From Chrysiogenia bacterium (lineage in GTDB: Bacteria > JAGRBM01), in NCBI GenBank assembly GCA_020434085.1, contig JAGRBM010000435.1, forward strand, positions 1 to 14,093: a DNA stretch of 14,093 nt, read 5' to 3'. The position numbers and the translations under genes were made by a program. Numbering within the stretch: position 1 is the stretch's first letter; the number at the start of each line of letters is the position of its first letter. The notes under the pieces are model-generated. The model was not told where the DNA came from. It did no database searches and saw only the letters and a program-made list of their open reading frames with translations. Of the stretch, positions 6,013-13,398 are shown in pieces.

Positions 6013-6102
6013 GCACTGTCATCACGCAGCGCGTCGCGAGCCGATTCCCCGTTCCGCGCCTTTCCAGCTATCATTGAGTAACCGAAAGGGGTTTGAGGGC
6101 CC

Positions 6103-7977
6103 GTGATTCGCGACTTCACATTGCATGGCCAGGTCGATGAGCGCATCGAATATTACGCCATGGTCATGGGCCCCAATCTCGAACGTCACCTCTATTCGTT
6201 TGAACTCGGCGGCACCGACGACGACTACGTCGTGCGCTTTTTCTCCCGCGGCAACGAGCTGACCCTTGACGGCGAAGGCGTCACCTTCCGCGGCACCGGC
6301 GGCTCGTTCTGCGAATACATGTTCGGCGTGGACCTGCCCTATGACGACCTGACCCGCGCCGATGTGTGCAACCGGCTCATCGTGCACGGCGCGCTGCAGG
6401 ACATGGGCGGCGACGGCCTGAAATTCACCGCCCGCACCGCCGGGCGCGAGTCCTACGACTCGATCTTCTTGAACGGCAACGCCGTCTCCAACTTCTACTT
6501 CTTCATCTCCCCTTCGGACCCGGCGATGTCTGTGCTGGAGATCCAGCGCGAACTGCTGCGGCTGACCGGAAAGAAGCTCAAGCGCCTGCAGCTCTCCTCC
6601 CAGCGCGAGGGCGGGCTCTCCCACGTGACGCATTCGCTGATGGAATGGCTCGGGGACCTGGCACCGAACCTTTTCGTGATCGAGCTGACCAACCGCACGC
6701 ACCGGACCTATTACGACGAGTGCCGGCAGGCCTTTCTCGACGACCACGACCTCATCGGCGCGGTCGAAGTGGGCCTTGTCGCGCGCGCGCAGGAACTGGG
6801 CATCGACCAGTACACCCGCGAGCGCATCAAGATCGACATGGTCTACAAGCACCCGGAGAACAAGTCGCTCATCGACGAGTACAAGCGCCTGCTCGTAGAG
6901 GCCAGCACCCTCGACGTGGTGCCGACCGAGGTGGTCGCGCGCCTCTCGCGCCTTCGCACCCTCTCGCTGCGCCGGCGCATTCCCGAGGTCATTCTCACCA
7001 AGCTCGACCACAAGTTCCCGCTTTCGGCGCGCCAGGACACGGGCGAGCCGGTGGCCGACCACTTTGAGGAAGCCCGCACCATTCTCGAGGGCCTGTTCCT
7101 GACCGGCACCGAGCACGTTGATCACGACAAGCGCGACCTGGAGTCGCTCATTCGCGCCAAGCACCGCGCCACGCTGACCCACGCCTCGAAGTTCGAGGAG
7201 ATCCTGCTGGAGACCGGGCGCCGCATCGACGAAGCCGCTGACCGCGATGAGGCCCCGCCCGAGGCGGTGCAGCAGTTCACCACCGTGGTCACCTACTTCG
7301 ACCGCTACGACGCCTGCAGCGAGACGATCAATCACCTCTCGTTCATCGGCGAGAGCAGCCTGCAGCCCGAGCGCATCCGCTCGCTGCGCAACAACTACGA
7401 GGCCTTCAACCAGATCAAGCCGGGCCTGTTCGAGGAATGCTTCTTCGGCCCGCTGCTGGAGAACAAATACCTCTCAGGTTACGGGCGCAAGAAGATCCAG
7501 ACCCTCCAGAACGGGCTCAAGGACCTGACCCAGGGCGAGGAGAGCTACAGCTCCGTGGCCGAACGCCTTGCCGCCATTGCGCAGCAGGAGAAGAACTACA
7601 ACCTGCTGGGCACCTACTTCCGCAACAACATGCAGCTTGCGTATCTGTACAAGAGCGGCGAGCCCGCCGACCGCCTGCACCAGAAGGTCACCACCGACCT
7701 GTTCGTGCGCGGGCTCATCAAGGAACCCATTCCGCTGGACATCTTCCACGTCGCACTCCAGCACATCCTCGAAGAAGACTTTTACGTCACCGAAGTCCTG
7801 CCCCAGATCGTCGGACGCAAGGACACGAAGCTACGGCTGGATTTCCTGACCAACTCGGGACTCGACCTGTTCCGCATCGAGGAGCTCGAAAAGGAATATC
7901 TCGAGCGCAACCGCTTCCCCGAGGAATCCCTGCCCCCCATCGAGACGCTGGGCCTGCCCAATCCCCAGGCGAGCTGA
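6103..7977 (+). CDS. Large conserved protein of unknown function (resembles TIGR04442 family)
   Basis: A 624-residue soluble-looking protein with no signal peptide, membrane segment or recognisable catalytic motif. The opening MIRDFTLHGQVDERIEYYAM, the overall length and the Glu/Arg/Leu-rich helical C-terminal two thirds agree with what I remember of the TIGR04442 family, found mainly in Deltaproteobacteria and of unknown role. That assignment is from memory. The N-terminal 130 residues look beta-rich; residues from about 140 on are mostly helical, with a well-conserved-looking stretch around 430-460 (SLRNNYEAFNQIKPGLFEE) and another near 500-525 (EKNYNLLGTYFRNNMQLAY). The GTG start at 6103 has GAGGG at 6095-6099. 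It lies 90 bases after the receiver gene on the same strand, so co-transcription is possible and would tie it to signalling. Confidence 0.7.
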   Translation: MIRDFTLHGQVDERIEYYAMVMGPNLERHLYSFELGGTDDDYVVRFFSRGNELTLDGEGVTFRGTGGSFCEYMFGVDLPYDDLTRADVCNRLIVHGALQDMGGDGLKFTARTAGRESYDSIFLNGNAVSNFYFFISPSDPAMSVLEIQRELLRLTGKKLKRLQLSSQREGGLSHVTHSLMEWLGDLAPNLFVIELTNRTHRTYYDECRQAFLDDHDLIGAVEVGLVARAQELGIDQYTRERIKIDMVYKHPENKSLIDEYKRLLVEASTLDVVPTEVVARLSRLRTLSLRRRIPEVILTKLDHKFPLSARQDTGEPVADHFEEARTILEGLFLTGTEHVDHDKRDLESLIRAKHRATLTHASKFEEILLETGRRIDEAADRDEAPPEAVQQFTTVVTYFDRYDACSETINHLSFIGESSLQPERIRSLRNNYEAFNQIKPGLFEECFFGPLLENKYLSGYGRKKIQTLQNGLKDLTQGEESYSSVAERLAAIAQQEKNYNLLGTYFRNNMQLAYLYKSGEPADRLHQKVTTDLFVRGLIKEPIPLDIFHVALQHILEEDFYVTEVLPQIVGRKDTKLRLDFLTNSGLDLFRIEELEKEYLERNRFPEESLPPIETLGLPNPQAS

Positions 7978-7996
7978 GCGGCTTTTCCGACAGGGC

Positions 7997-8034
7997 ATGA
8001 AGCAAAGTTCATCCCCGCGTTAGCCACGCTTCAT
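7997..8034. promoter_or_regulatory. Inverted repeat upstream of the DUF4139 gene
   Basis: Seven-base arms ATGAAGC (7997-8003) and GCTTCAT (8028-8034) separated by 24 bases, just after the stop of the preceding gene. There is no T-run, so it is not a standard intrinsic terminator; it may be a regulator site or a weak mRNA hairpin. Confidence 0.25.
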
Positions 8035-8088
8035 CAATCTGCAGTAAGATCTGTTCCTCTGAAGGCACAGCCAGTGGGAGGAACCCGG

Positions 8089-9819
8089 ATGTCAGCAATC
8101 CGTACCAGCCGATTCGTATTCATTGCCCTTGCGCTTTTCCTTGCGGCCGCGGCCCCGGCCGCGGCGGGCACCTACAGCCTGAGCACGGGCATTACCGACG
8201 TCACGGTCTTTCCCGACCGCGCGCGCGTGGAGCGCAGCGGGGGTAAGGACCTGCCCGCGGGTACGCACCTCATCGAGATCAAGGGCATCCCGACCCAGGC
8301 CATCGAAAATTCGTTTCAGGTCTCTGCCACCGGCCCCAGGGGCGCGCAGATTCTGGGCGTCGAGACCGGCGTTCAGTTCGAGCCCGAGACGCTGAGCCGC
8401 GAGGTGCTCGCCCTCCAGAAGAAGGTCGACGCCAAGCAGGCCGAAGTAAATGGCGTGGACGACCGGCGCGCGGGCATCAACGAAGAGCTCACCTTTCTCA
8501 AGCGCCTGAGCGAGAGCGTCGCAACCAAGGGCGGCGAGAGCCTGACCAGCGCGCCGCGCATCGACGTCGCGGGCTGGAAAAATACGTTGGGCTTCCTGCA
8601 GAAGGAACACACGCGCCTCAATCGCGAGCTGCGCGAGCTCGAACCTGCCAAGAAGAAACTCCAGGGTGAGCTGCGCGCGCTCCAGCTCGAGCTGGCAAAG
8701 CTGCAGTCCCAGCAACGCACCCGCTACCGGATGGTCACGCTGGAAGTTTCCCTTCCCAATCCCGGAAAGGTCAGCGTCGACCTGGCGTATCTCACCTACG
8801 GCGCATCGTGGACGCCGCGCTACGAAGCGCGCGTCGACACCGGCGCCGAAAAGCTCCAGCTCGCCTACGGCGCCGAAGTGCGCCAGCAGAGCGGCGATGA
8901 CTGGAAGGGCGTGGATCTTACGCTCTCCACGGCGCGTCCTTCCGAGAATCAGATTCTTCCCGAACTCAGTCCCTGGTACATCGACGTGCCGCGCCCCATG
9001 CCGCGCAGTCTGGAGCGCGCCAAGCGCAGCGGCGGCGGCGCTGACATGATGATGCTGGCCGAGGCCCCCGCGTCCATGGAGGTCAGAGACGAGGCAGCAT
9101 ACGAAATGGACGCGCCGGCCGTCGCGATCATCGATGCCGGTCTCTCCACCGAATTCAAGGTCGCGCGCAAGCAGAACATCCCCTCCGACGGGGAGAACCA
9201 CCGCGTTGCATTGCAGGGCATCGACCTGAAGGCGCCGCTGGCCGCGCGCGCCGTGCCCAAGCGTGAGGAGGCGGCCTTCCTGACCTCGCGCGTGGAAAAC
9301 TCATCCGAGGTTCCGCTGCTTCCGGGTGCGATGCAGGTCTTCCGCGACGGCGCCTTCGTGGGCGGCTCGCAGATGCCTGCCGTGCTGCCGGGTGAAACCT
9401 TCGATCTGTCACTGGGTCGCGACCCGCGCTTTACGATCGAGCGCGAGTACGTGCTCACCAAACGCGACGAGGGCGGGTTCTTCTCGAAGAAGGTCACCCG
9501 CGAGTTCCACTACCGCATCAAGGTGAAAAACTTCCACAAGAGCGCGCGGCGCATCGTGATCCTCGATCAGGTGCCCGTCGCCCAGGACGGACGCATCGAG
9601 GTGAAGCTCGGCGAGGGGATTACGCCCCCGAACAGCGCCGAGACCGATCCGGGCCTGCCGGGCAAAGCGGCCGCCAGCGTCAAACGCGCCCCCGGCGACC
9701 CGACGCCCAGACCCGGCACGCTGGCCTGGGAATACGAGATCCCCGCCGGCGGCGAGCGGACCATCGAGCTGAAATTCAGCGTGGTCCACGACGCAGGCAT
9801 CGAGGTGAGCGGGCTCTAG
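8089..9819 (+). CDS. Exported DUF4139/DUF4140 protein (mucoidy inhibitor MuiA-like)
   Basis: A 576-residue protein. Residues 1-26 are a Sec signal peptide: basic RTSR, a hydrophobic FVFIALALFLAAAAP core, and an AAA cleavage site. The mature N-terminus (ITDVTVFPDRARVER, about 35-50) is typical of DUF4140. Residues about 105-215 are a long coiled coil rich in Lys, Glu and Leu. DUF4139 follows, with the diagnostic YLTYGASWTPRYEARV at 233-248, and extends to the C-terminus. The family is known as MuiA-like (TIGR02231), named for an effect on mucoidy; its biochemistry is unknown and an envelope location is expected. A Met/Ala/Glu-rich linker (about 320-350) interrupts DUF4139, which I recall as common in the family. 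The start is the ATG at 8089, with GGGAGGA at 8076-8082 six bases upstream. The repeat-borne terminator at 9841 follows 21 bases after the stop. Confidence 0.88.
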   Translation: MSAIRTSRFVFIALALFLAAAAPAAAGTYSLSTGITDVTVFPDRARVERSGGKDLPAGTHLIEIKGIPTQAIENSFQVSATGPRGAQILGVETGVQFEPETLSREVLALQKKVDAKQAEVNGVDDRRAGINEELTFLKRLSESVATKGGESLTSAPRIDVAGWKNTLGFLQKEHTRLNRELRELEPAKKKLQGELRALQLELAKLQSQQRTRYRMVTLEVSLPNPGKVSVDLAYLTYGASWTPRYEARVDTGAEKLQLAYGAEVRQQSGDDWKGVDLTLSTARPSENQILPELSPWYIDVPRPMPRSLERAKRSGGGADMMMLAEAPASMEVRDEAAYEMDAPAVAIIDAGLSTEFKVARKQNIPSDGENHRVALQGIDLKAPLAARAVPKREEAAFLTSRVENSSEVPLLPGAMQVFRDGAFVGGSQMPAVLPGETFDLSLGRDPRFTIEREYVLTKRDEGGFFSKKVTREFHYRIKVKNFHKSARRIVILDQVPVAQDGRIEVKLGEGITPPNSAETDPGLPGKAAASVKRAPGDPTPRPGTLAWEYEIPAGGERTIELKFSVVHDAGIEVSGL

Positions 9820-9837
9820 GACTCCAACAATGCTTTC

Positions 9838-9910
9838 GTAGGGGCGGGGTCTACCCGCCCCTTTTTTGTGAGGCGAATTACGCACAAGGGCGGGTAGACC
9901 CCGCCCCTAC
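9838..9910. repeat. G/C-rich inverted repeat, copy 1 (outward order)
   Basis: Two 23-base arms, 9838-9860 and its exact reverse complement 9888-9910, separated by 27 bases. Each arm is itself a hairpin (GGGGCGGG, loop GTCTA, CCCGCCCC). The copy lies between the DUF4139 gene and the methyltransferase gene. The second copy at 10737-10791 has the same arms in the opposite order. Confidence 0.85.
9841..9867 (+). terminator. Intrinsic terminator within the repeat
   Basis: An 8-base-pair all-G/C stem, GGGGCGGG (9841-9848) with CCCGCCCC (9854-9861) around the loop GTCTA, immediately followed by six Ts (9862-9867). It lies 21 bases after the stop of the DUF4139 gene, in the orientation to terminate it. 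Confidence 0.8.
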
Positions 9911-9960
9911 ATCCGGGACGAACAACCTGCTAAACTTTTCGGTCGGGAAGGTTTGGAAGC

Positions 9961-10734
9961 ATGGCCGATGGCGCCGACGAGGCGCCGGAGTTTTTCTCTC
10001 CGGCGCTCGGTGAAAAATACGACGAGTTCTGGAACCGCACGGCGGCGACGGATGCGGGCGCGCTGCTCGGCGTGGGCGGCTATCCCTTTGGCAAGCCGCC
10101 GACGGAGACCTCACTCACTTGGCAGGGGCTTCCGGTCGCCCGCTTCATTTCCGAGCACCTGGACCTGCAGCTCGACGACGACGTGCTCGAAGTGGGCGTG
10201 GGCGTGGGGCGGCTCGCCCAGCACCTGGCGCCGCTGGTCAGCAACTACCACGGCGCCGACGTCTCGGCCTACATGCTCATGCACGCGGCGCGCCGTCTGC
10301 GCGAGGTGGACAACCTCCACCTCCACCATCTCCAGAGTTCCGACCTGCGCTCGCTGCATGCCGAGTCCTTCGACAAGGTGTTCTTCCAGCACGTGCTCAT
10401 TCACCTCGATCCCGAGGACCAGTTCAACTACATCCGCGAGGCCCGCCGGGTGCTCCGGCCGGGCGGCGTGGCCTACCTGCAGTTCTACAACTTGCTGCAC
10501 GAGCGCGGCTTCGCCGAGTACGTCCACGCCGCCGACCAGGTCATCCTGCAGGGCGGGCGCCAGCGCGGCGCCGTGCGCTGCCAGACGGCTGAAGAGGTTC
10601 GCTACATCCTCACGCAGGCGGGCTTCCGCGTGCTGGACGAGCGCAGCCACCTCGAAAAAGTCCGCCAGCGCTTCCAGTGGATTCCCGACCGCGACTGGGA
10701 GTTCTACCTCATCGCCGTCTGCGCCCGCGATTAA
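9961..10734 (+). CDS. Class I SAM-dependent methyltransferase
   Basis: A 257-residue cytosolic protein. Motif I of the Rossmann-like SAM-binding fold is VLEVGVGVGR at 75-84. The acidic region after strand 2 is HGADVS with Asp100. Motif IV is around FDKVFFQHVLIHLDP (137-151), and the post-motif-III loop is RRVLRPGGV (162-170). This is the Methyltransf_11/25 pattern used on small molecules. The 70-residue N-terminal extension (FWNRTAATDAGALLGVGGYP) and the C-terminal part (YVHAADQVILQGGRQRG) do not identify a substrate. The ATG at 9961 has GGAAG immediately upstream. The gene is flanked on both sides by copies of one inverted repeat (9838-9910 and 10737-10791), and the downstream copy starts two bases after the stop. 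Base composition matches the neighbours, so the gene itself shows no sign of recent transfer. Confidence 0.85.
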   Translation: MADGADEAPEFFSPALGEKYDEFWNRTAATDAGALLGVGGYPFGKPPTETSLTWQGLPVARFISEHLDLQLDDDVLEVGVGVGRLAQHLAPLVSNYHGADVSAYMLMHAARRLREVDNLHLHHLQSSDLRSLHAESFDKVFFQHVLIHLDPEDQFNYIREARRVLRPGGVAYLQFYNLLHERGFAEYVHAADQVILQGGRQRGAVRCQTAEEVRYILTQAGFRVLDERSHLEKVRQRFQWIPDRDWEFYLIAVCARD

Positions 10735-10736
10735 GA

Positions 10737-10791
10737 GGGCAGGTAGACCCCGCCCCTACAACCTCATCGTAGGGGCGGGGTCTACCCGCCC
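10737..10791. repeat. G/C-rich inverted repeat, copy 2 (inward order)
   Basis: Arms 10737-10759 and 10769-10791, separated by nine bases, with one mismatch between arms (A at 10741). The arm order is reversed relative to copy 1, so the two copies form a mirror arrangement around the methyltransferase gene. Neither hairpin here is followed by a T-run, so termination is less likely than at copy 1. Confidence 0.85.
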
Positions 10792-10877
10792 GGTATTTCG
10801 AATCACCGCCGCTCGCTGGCCCCTTTCCCCTCCGCCCGGTATGCTGGTCACCTCAGCCAAGCTTCGGGGAGTCTGCC

Positions 10878-11504
10878 ATGCGTGTTTTTGCCGCCGCCTT
10901 GTGCCTTGTTCTTGCCCTCGCCGTGCCCGCACGGGCGCAGGATGCCAGTGCGCTCATGGCGTGCCCGCCGCGCACGGACGGGACGCTCGAGTATGCCGCG
11001 CGTTATCTCAAAGCCGACTGGGTCAAAAGCGATATCCCCGGCAAGCCGGACCTGGCCATCGCGCTGCTCGCACGCATCGTCAACCGCTCGGGCGCGCCGG
11101 TCGAGATCGCCAACCCGGTCAAGGCCTTCAACAACAGCGTGCGCATCCGCTACCCCGACGGCAGCGCCGCCACCTCCACGCTGACGATTTTCCCGCCCGC
11201 ACCGGATGCGCCAGGGACCATCACCCTCATGCCGCACGAGCCCTACGTCTTCGGACAGGGCGCCGTGGCCAAGTGGGCGGAGCTGCACAAGAAGCAGAAG
11301 GTGGAAAAGGACGTCCTCGTCATCGCCGAGATCAAGATGAGTGAGGAAGAAGCGGGCGAGGACCAGTGGAGCGGCTGCATCGAGTCACGCATCGGTGACA
11401 TCGTCTACCCCAAGGAAGAAACCAGCGAGCGCGACCACGCCGACCAGACGGTTACCGAGCTGGGCAAGGCGCTGCGCGAAGAGAACGATCTGCCGCAGAG
11501 ATAG
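10878..11504 (+). CDS. Exported hypothetical protein
   Basis: A 208-residue protein of unrecognised family. Residues 1-20 are a clear Sec signal peptide (Arg2, a hydrophobic AAALCLVLALAVP core, ARA cleavage site before Gln21). The mature part has only two cysteines, Cys29 and Cys167, which could form one disulfide in the periplasm. The middle (about 55-115) looks like a beta-sandwich, with segments such as LAIALLARIVNRSGAPVEI and NNSVRIRYPDGS; this resembles a domain with an immunoglobulin-like fold, but I cannot name a family. The C-terminus is charged and helical. GGGGAG (10866-10871) lies six bases before the ATG. It stands alone on the plus strand, followed by a terminator-like inverted repeat and a convergent gene. 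Confidence 0.7.
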   Translation: MRVFAAALCLVLALAVPARAQDASALMACPPRTDGTLEYAARYLKADWVKSDIPGKPDLAIALLARIVNRSGAPVEIANPVKAFNNSVRIRYPDGSAATSTLTIFPPAPDAPGTITLMPHEPYVFGQGAVAKWAELHKKQKVEKDVLVIAEIKMSEEEAGEDQWSGCIESRIGDIVYPKEETSERDHADQTVTELGKALREENDLPQR

Positions 11505-11519
11505 GCGCTCCTCCACGGC

Positions 11520-11597
11520 ATGTCATTCTGAGCGCAGCGAAGAATCGGCGTGGCTGTCGGGGACGCGATTCTTCGCTTCGCTCAGAATGACATTTTT
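11520..11597. terminator. 27-base inverted repeat with T-run between convergent genes
   Basis: Arms 11520-11546 and 11567-11593 are reverse complements with one mismatch, separated by 20 bases. A run of five Ts (11593-11597) follows on the plus strand. It sits between the stop at 11504 and the convergent RDD gene ending at 11633, a standard place for a shared terminator. The arm, containing CATTCTGAGCG, is of a widespread dispersed palindromic type (its translation is often seen as HSERSEES in mis-called ORFs), so it is probably both a mobile-type repeat and a functional terminator. Confidence 0.75.
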
Positions 11598-11632
11598 GTT
11601 TGCCGTGACATCCCGGCTCGAATTACCGGCGG

Positions 11633-12250
11633 CTAGTCCCGCGCGCGAATCACCAGCGTGCCGGCCAGCTTGTCGTGAAGTGCCTGCTTGCGCCCGGTGA
11701 AGGCGGCCATCAGATAGCCGATGTACAAAATGAGCTGGGATACAAACTTGCTGAAATAACGCGCGGTCGCTTTCGGCATTGAAATTCGGTCACCATTTTC
11801 ATCGGCAACTTTTATCCCCAGTGCCATTTTCCCCAGCGTCGCCTGCTTCACCGAGCTCTGCATCAGCGCGAAATAGGGCCACGCCAACACGAATGAAATC
11901 AGGTTGACCTTGGCCCAGGCGGACCCCAGGTCCTGAAGATCGCTCAGATCGGGGATGACCCCCAGGCTGAGGCTCTCCACCATTGCAGGATCAACTCCGA
12001 AATAGTGAAACAACACCTTTTGAACCGGGGTCAGCACAATCCCGAGCAGGAACATGTCGATGAGCCAGGCGACAAAGCGTCGCCAGAAACCGGCGTATTC
12101 GAGCGGCGCCTGCAGTGCCGCGCCGCCCGGATCCTGGGGAAGCGCGCCCTCGGGGGCCTGCGCCGGAACGCCGCCGCCGAGCGGGTTGCCGCAACTGCTG
12201 CAATACTGCGCGCCTGCTTCATTCTGGCTGCCGCACCTGATACAGAACAT
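11633..12250 (-). CDS. Zinc-ribbon RDD family membrane protein
   Basis: A 205-residue protein. Residues 3-20 form a zinc ribbon with Cys3-x2-Cys6 and Cys17-x2-Cys20. A Pro/Ala/Gly-rich linker (22-50) leads to the RDD domain: AGFWRRFVAWLIDMFLLGIV (53-72) holds the signature Arg and Asp, QATLGKMALGIKV (137-149) is the conserved middle loop, and ALHDKLAGTLVI (190-201) the conserved end. Three membrane helices are expected, at about 58-80, 115-132 and 168-186. RDD proteins are inner-membrane proteins of mostly unknown function; some are linked to transport. The start has AGGA about nine bases upstream of the ATG at 12250. It begins 17 bases after the stop of the 376-residue gene and so is probably co-transcribed with it. 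GC is intermediate (34 of 60 in 11881-11940 by hand count). Confidence 0.85.
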   Translation of the reverse strand: MFCIRCGSQNEAGAQYCSSCGNPLGGGVPAQAPEGALPQDPGGAALQAPLEYAGFWRRFVAWLIDMFLLGIVLTPVQKVLFHYFGVDPAMVESLSLGVIPDLSDLQDLGSAWAKVNLISFVLAWPYFALMQSSVKQATLGKMALGIKVADENGDRISMPKATARYFSKFVSQLILYIGYLMAAFTGRKQALHDKLAGTLVIRARD

Positions 12251-12267
12251 GGCGTAATTCCTACAGT

Positions 12268-13398
12268 CTATTCATCAATCGGATATATTTCGTCCAACAA
12301 TATGCCTTTACGGTAGGGTTTACCGCGCACTCTTACTCGACGATCCCAAAGTGGTCGCACAATATCTGCCATCATTCCTTCTAGCACAGTTACGGTAATC
12401 GTCTTTCCATCGTCCGCAAGAACTTTGATTTTGTCTTCCGTGCGAGTGGAATCGGCATACTGAAGCAGTCCTTCAATTTCAACAATTTCATCCGCTACAT
12501 CCTCAAGGCTTGTAGCATGGCTGATCATCTTGGATGTACTTCCCCTCGGTCGCCTCAGCGCAATTTTCCGCTCCTTTTCACCAACACCGGCAGTAAACCC
12601 AACCTGCGTCACAAGATCACCATCCGGCGCGATAGAGCGCGCTAAGTTCAAGAAATTCCGATAGTATGCATCCTCGGGAATCAGGTCTTGAAGCGCTACA
12701 GCATCCTCACGCTCGTAGCATGCGAGACCGGTCAACACATCCTCCACAATATCAGAACTAGAAATCGTTGGGCCGAATTCATCACTCAAATTAAGCTGAG
12801 TGCTGCCTACGCGAATCGTCAACGCAAAACTTGCAGGCCTTGGCGTCGACAAATATGGTTCGGCAAGGATTCGAATCTTTTCTGACGGTCGCCCTTTTTC
12901 TCTATAATTCGCGCCTACGCGCCGCTCTGCAGTGCGCTGCAGCATTTTCGAAAGGCTTTCAATGCGGCCCCAGACCATCTGAACCGGTGCGAATCCGAAG
13001 CCAACGCCTCGTCCCGAGATGCTCAACTGAAACTCCGATGGTCCCAATTCAATACCTTTTGTTGCCAGGTGCCTGCTAAATTGCGCCTGCTCCAACACAT
13101 GTCGGAGTTCTTCAGCAATTGCAGATGGCGCATTGCCGGCCAAACCCGCTGCAGCGAGTTTCTCGGCCTCATCGCACAAGTTCGCTTCAAGAGCTAAAGC
13201 AGCCGCGCTACGAAATAGAATACTCCGGTCCGGTTCCATTTCATTCACAGAACGCAGCGCGTCGGCTGCTTTCTTTTCCAGCTCGAAGGCCTTCGCGAAT
13301 AGCTCAGTAGCCAAACTAAGCTCTTCACGCCGTCTTGCTTGCGTTGCTTGCTCTGCAATATCCATTGCAGACCGGTGTAGCTCTCTAATCTTCTTCAT
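12268..13398 (-). CDS. Hypothetical protein with TPR-like N-terminus, second gene of a two-gene cassette
   Basis: A 376-residue cytosolic-looking protein. I do not know a named family, although its opening resembles conserved hypothetical proteins I have seen in many bacteria. Residues 8-48 (HRSAMDIAEQATQARRREEL and onward) and 58-90 form two helical-pair repeats of TPR-like character, with a DRSILFRSAAALAL motif at about 57-70. Residues 105-215 hold a Gly/Phe-rich stretch (SGRGVGFGFAP), then RTAERRVGANYREKGRPSEKI. The C-terminus (about 305-376) is beta-rich and OB-like, ending RVRVRGKPYRKGILLDEIYP. No catalytic motif is evident. The ATG overlaps the stop of the upstream 178-residue gene by four bases, which implies translational coupling. 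The coding sequence is AT-richer than its surroundings: 53 of 120 bases are G or C in 12361-12480, against 43 of 60 in 7021-7080. Confidence 0.75.
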   Translation of the reverse strand: MKKIRELHRSAMDIAEQATQARRREELSLATELFAKAFELEKKAADALRSVNEMEPDRSILFRSAAALALEANLCDEAEKLAAAGLAGNAPSAIAEELRHVLEQAQFSRHLATKGIELGPSEFQLSISGRGVGFGFAPVQMVWGRIESLSKMLQRTAERRVGANYREKGRPSEKIRILAEPYLSTPRPASFALTIRVGSTQLNLSDEFGPTISSSDIVEDVLTGLACYEREDAVALQDLIPEDAYYRNFLNLARSIAPDGDLVTQVGFTAGVGEKERKIALRRPRGSTSKMISHATSLEDVADEIVEIEGLLQYADSTRTEDKIKVLADDGKTITVTVLEGMMADIVRPLWDRRVRVRGKPYRKGILLDEIYPIDE

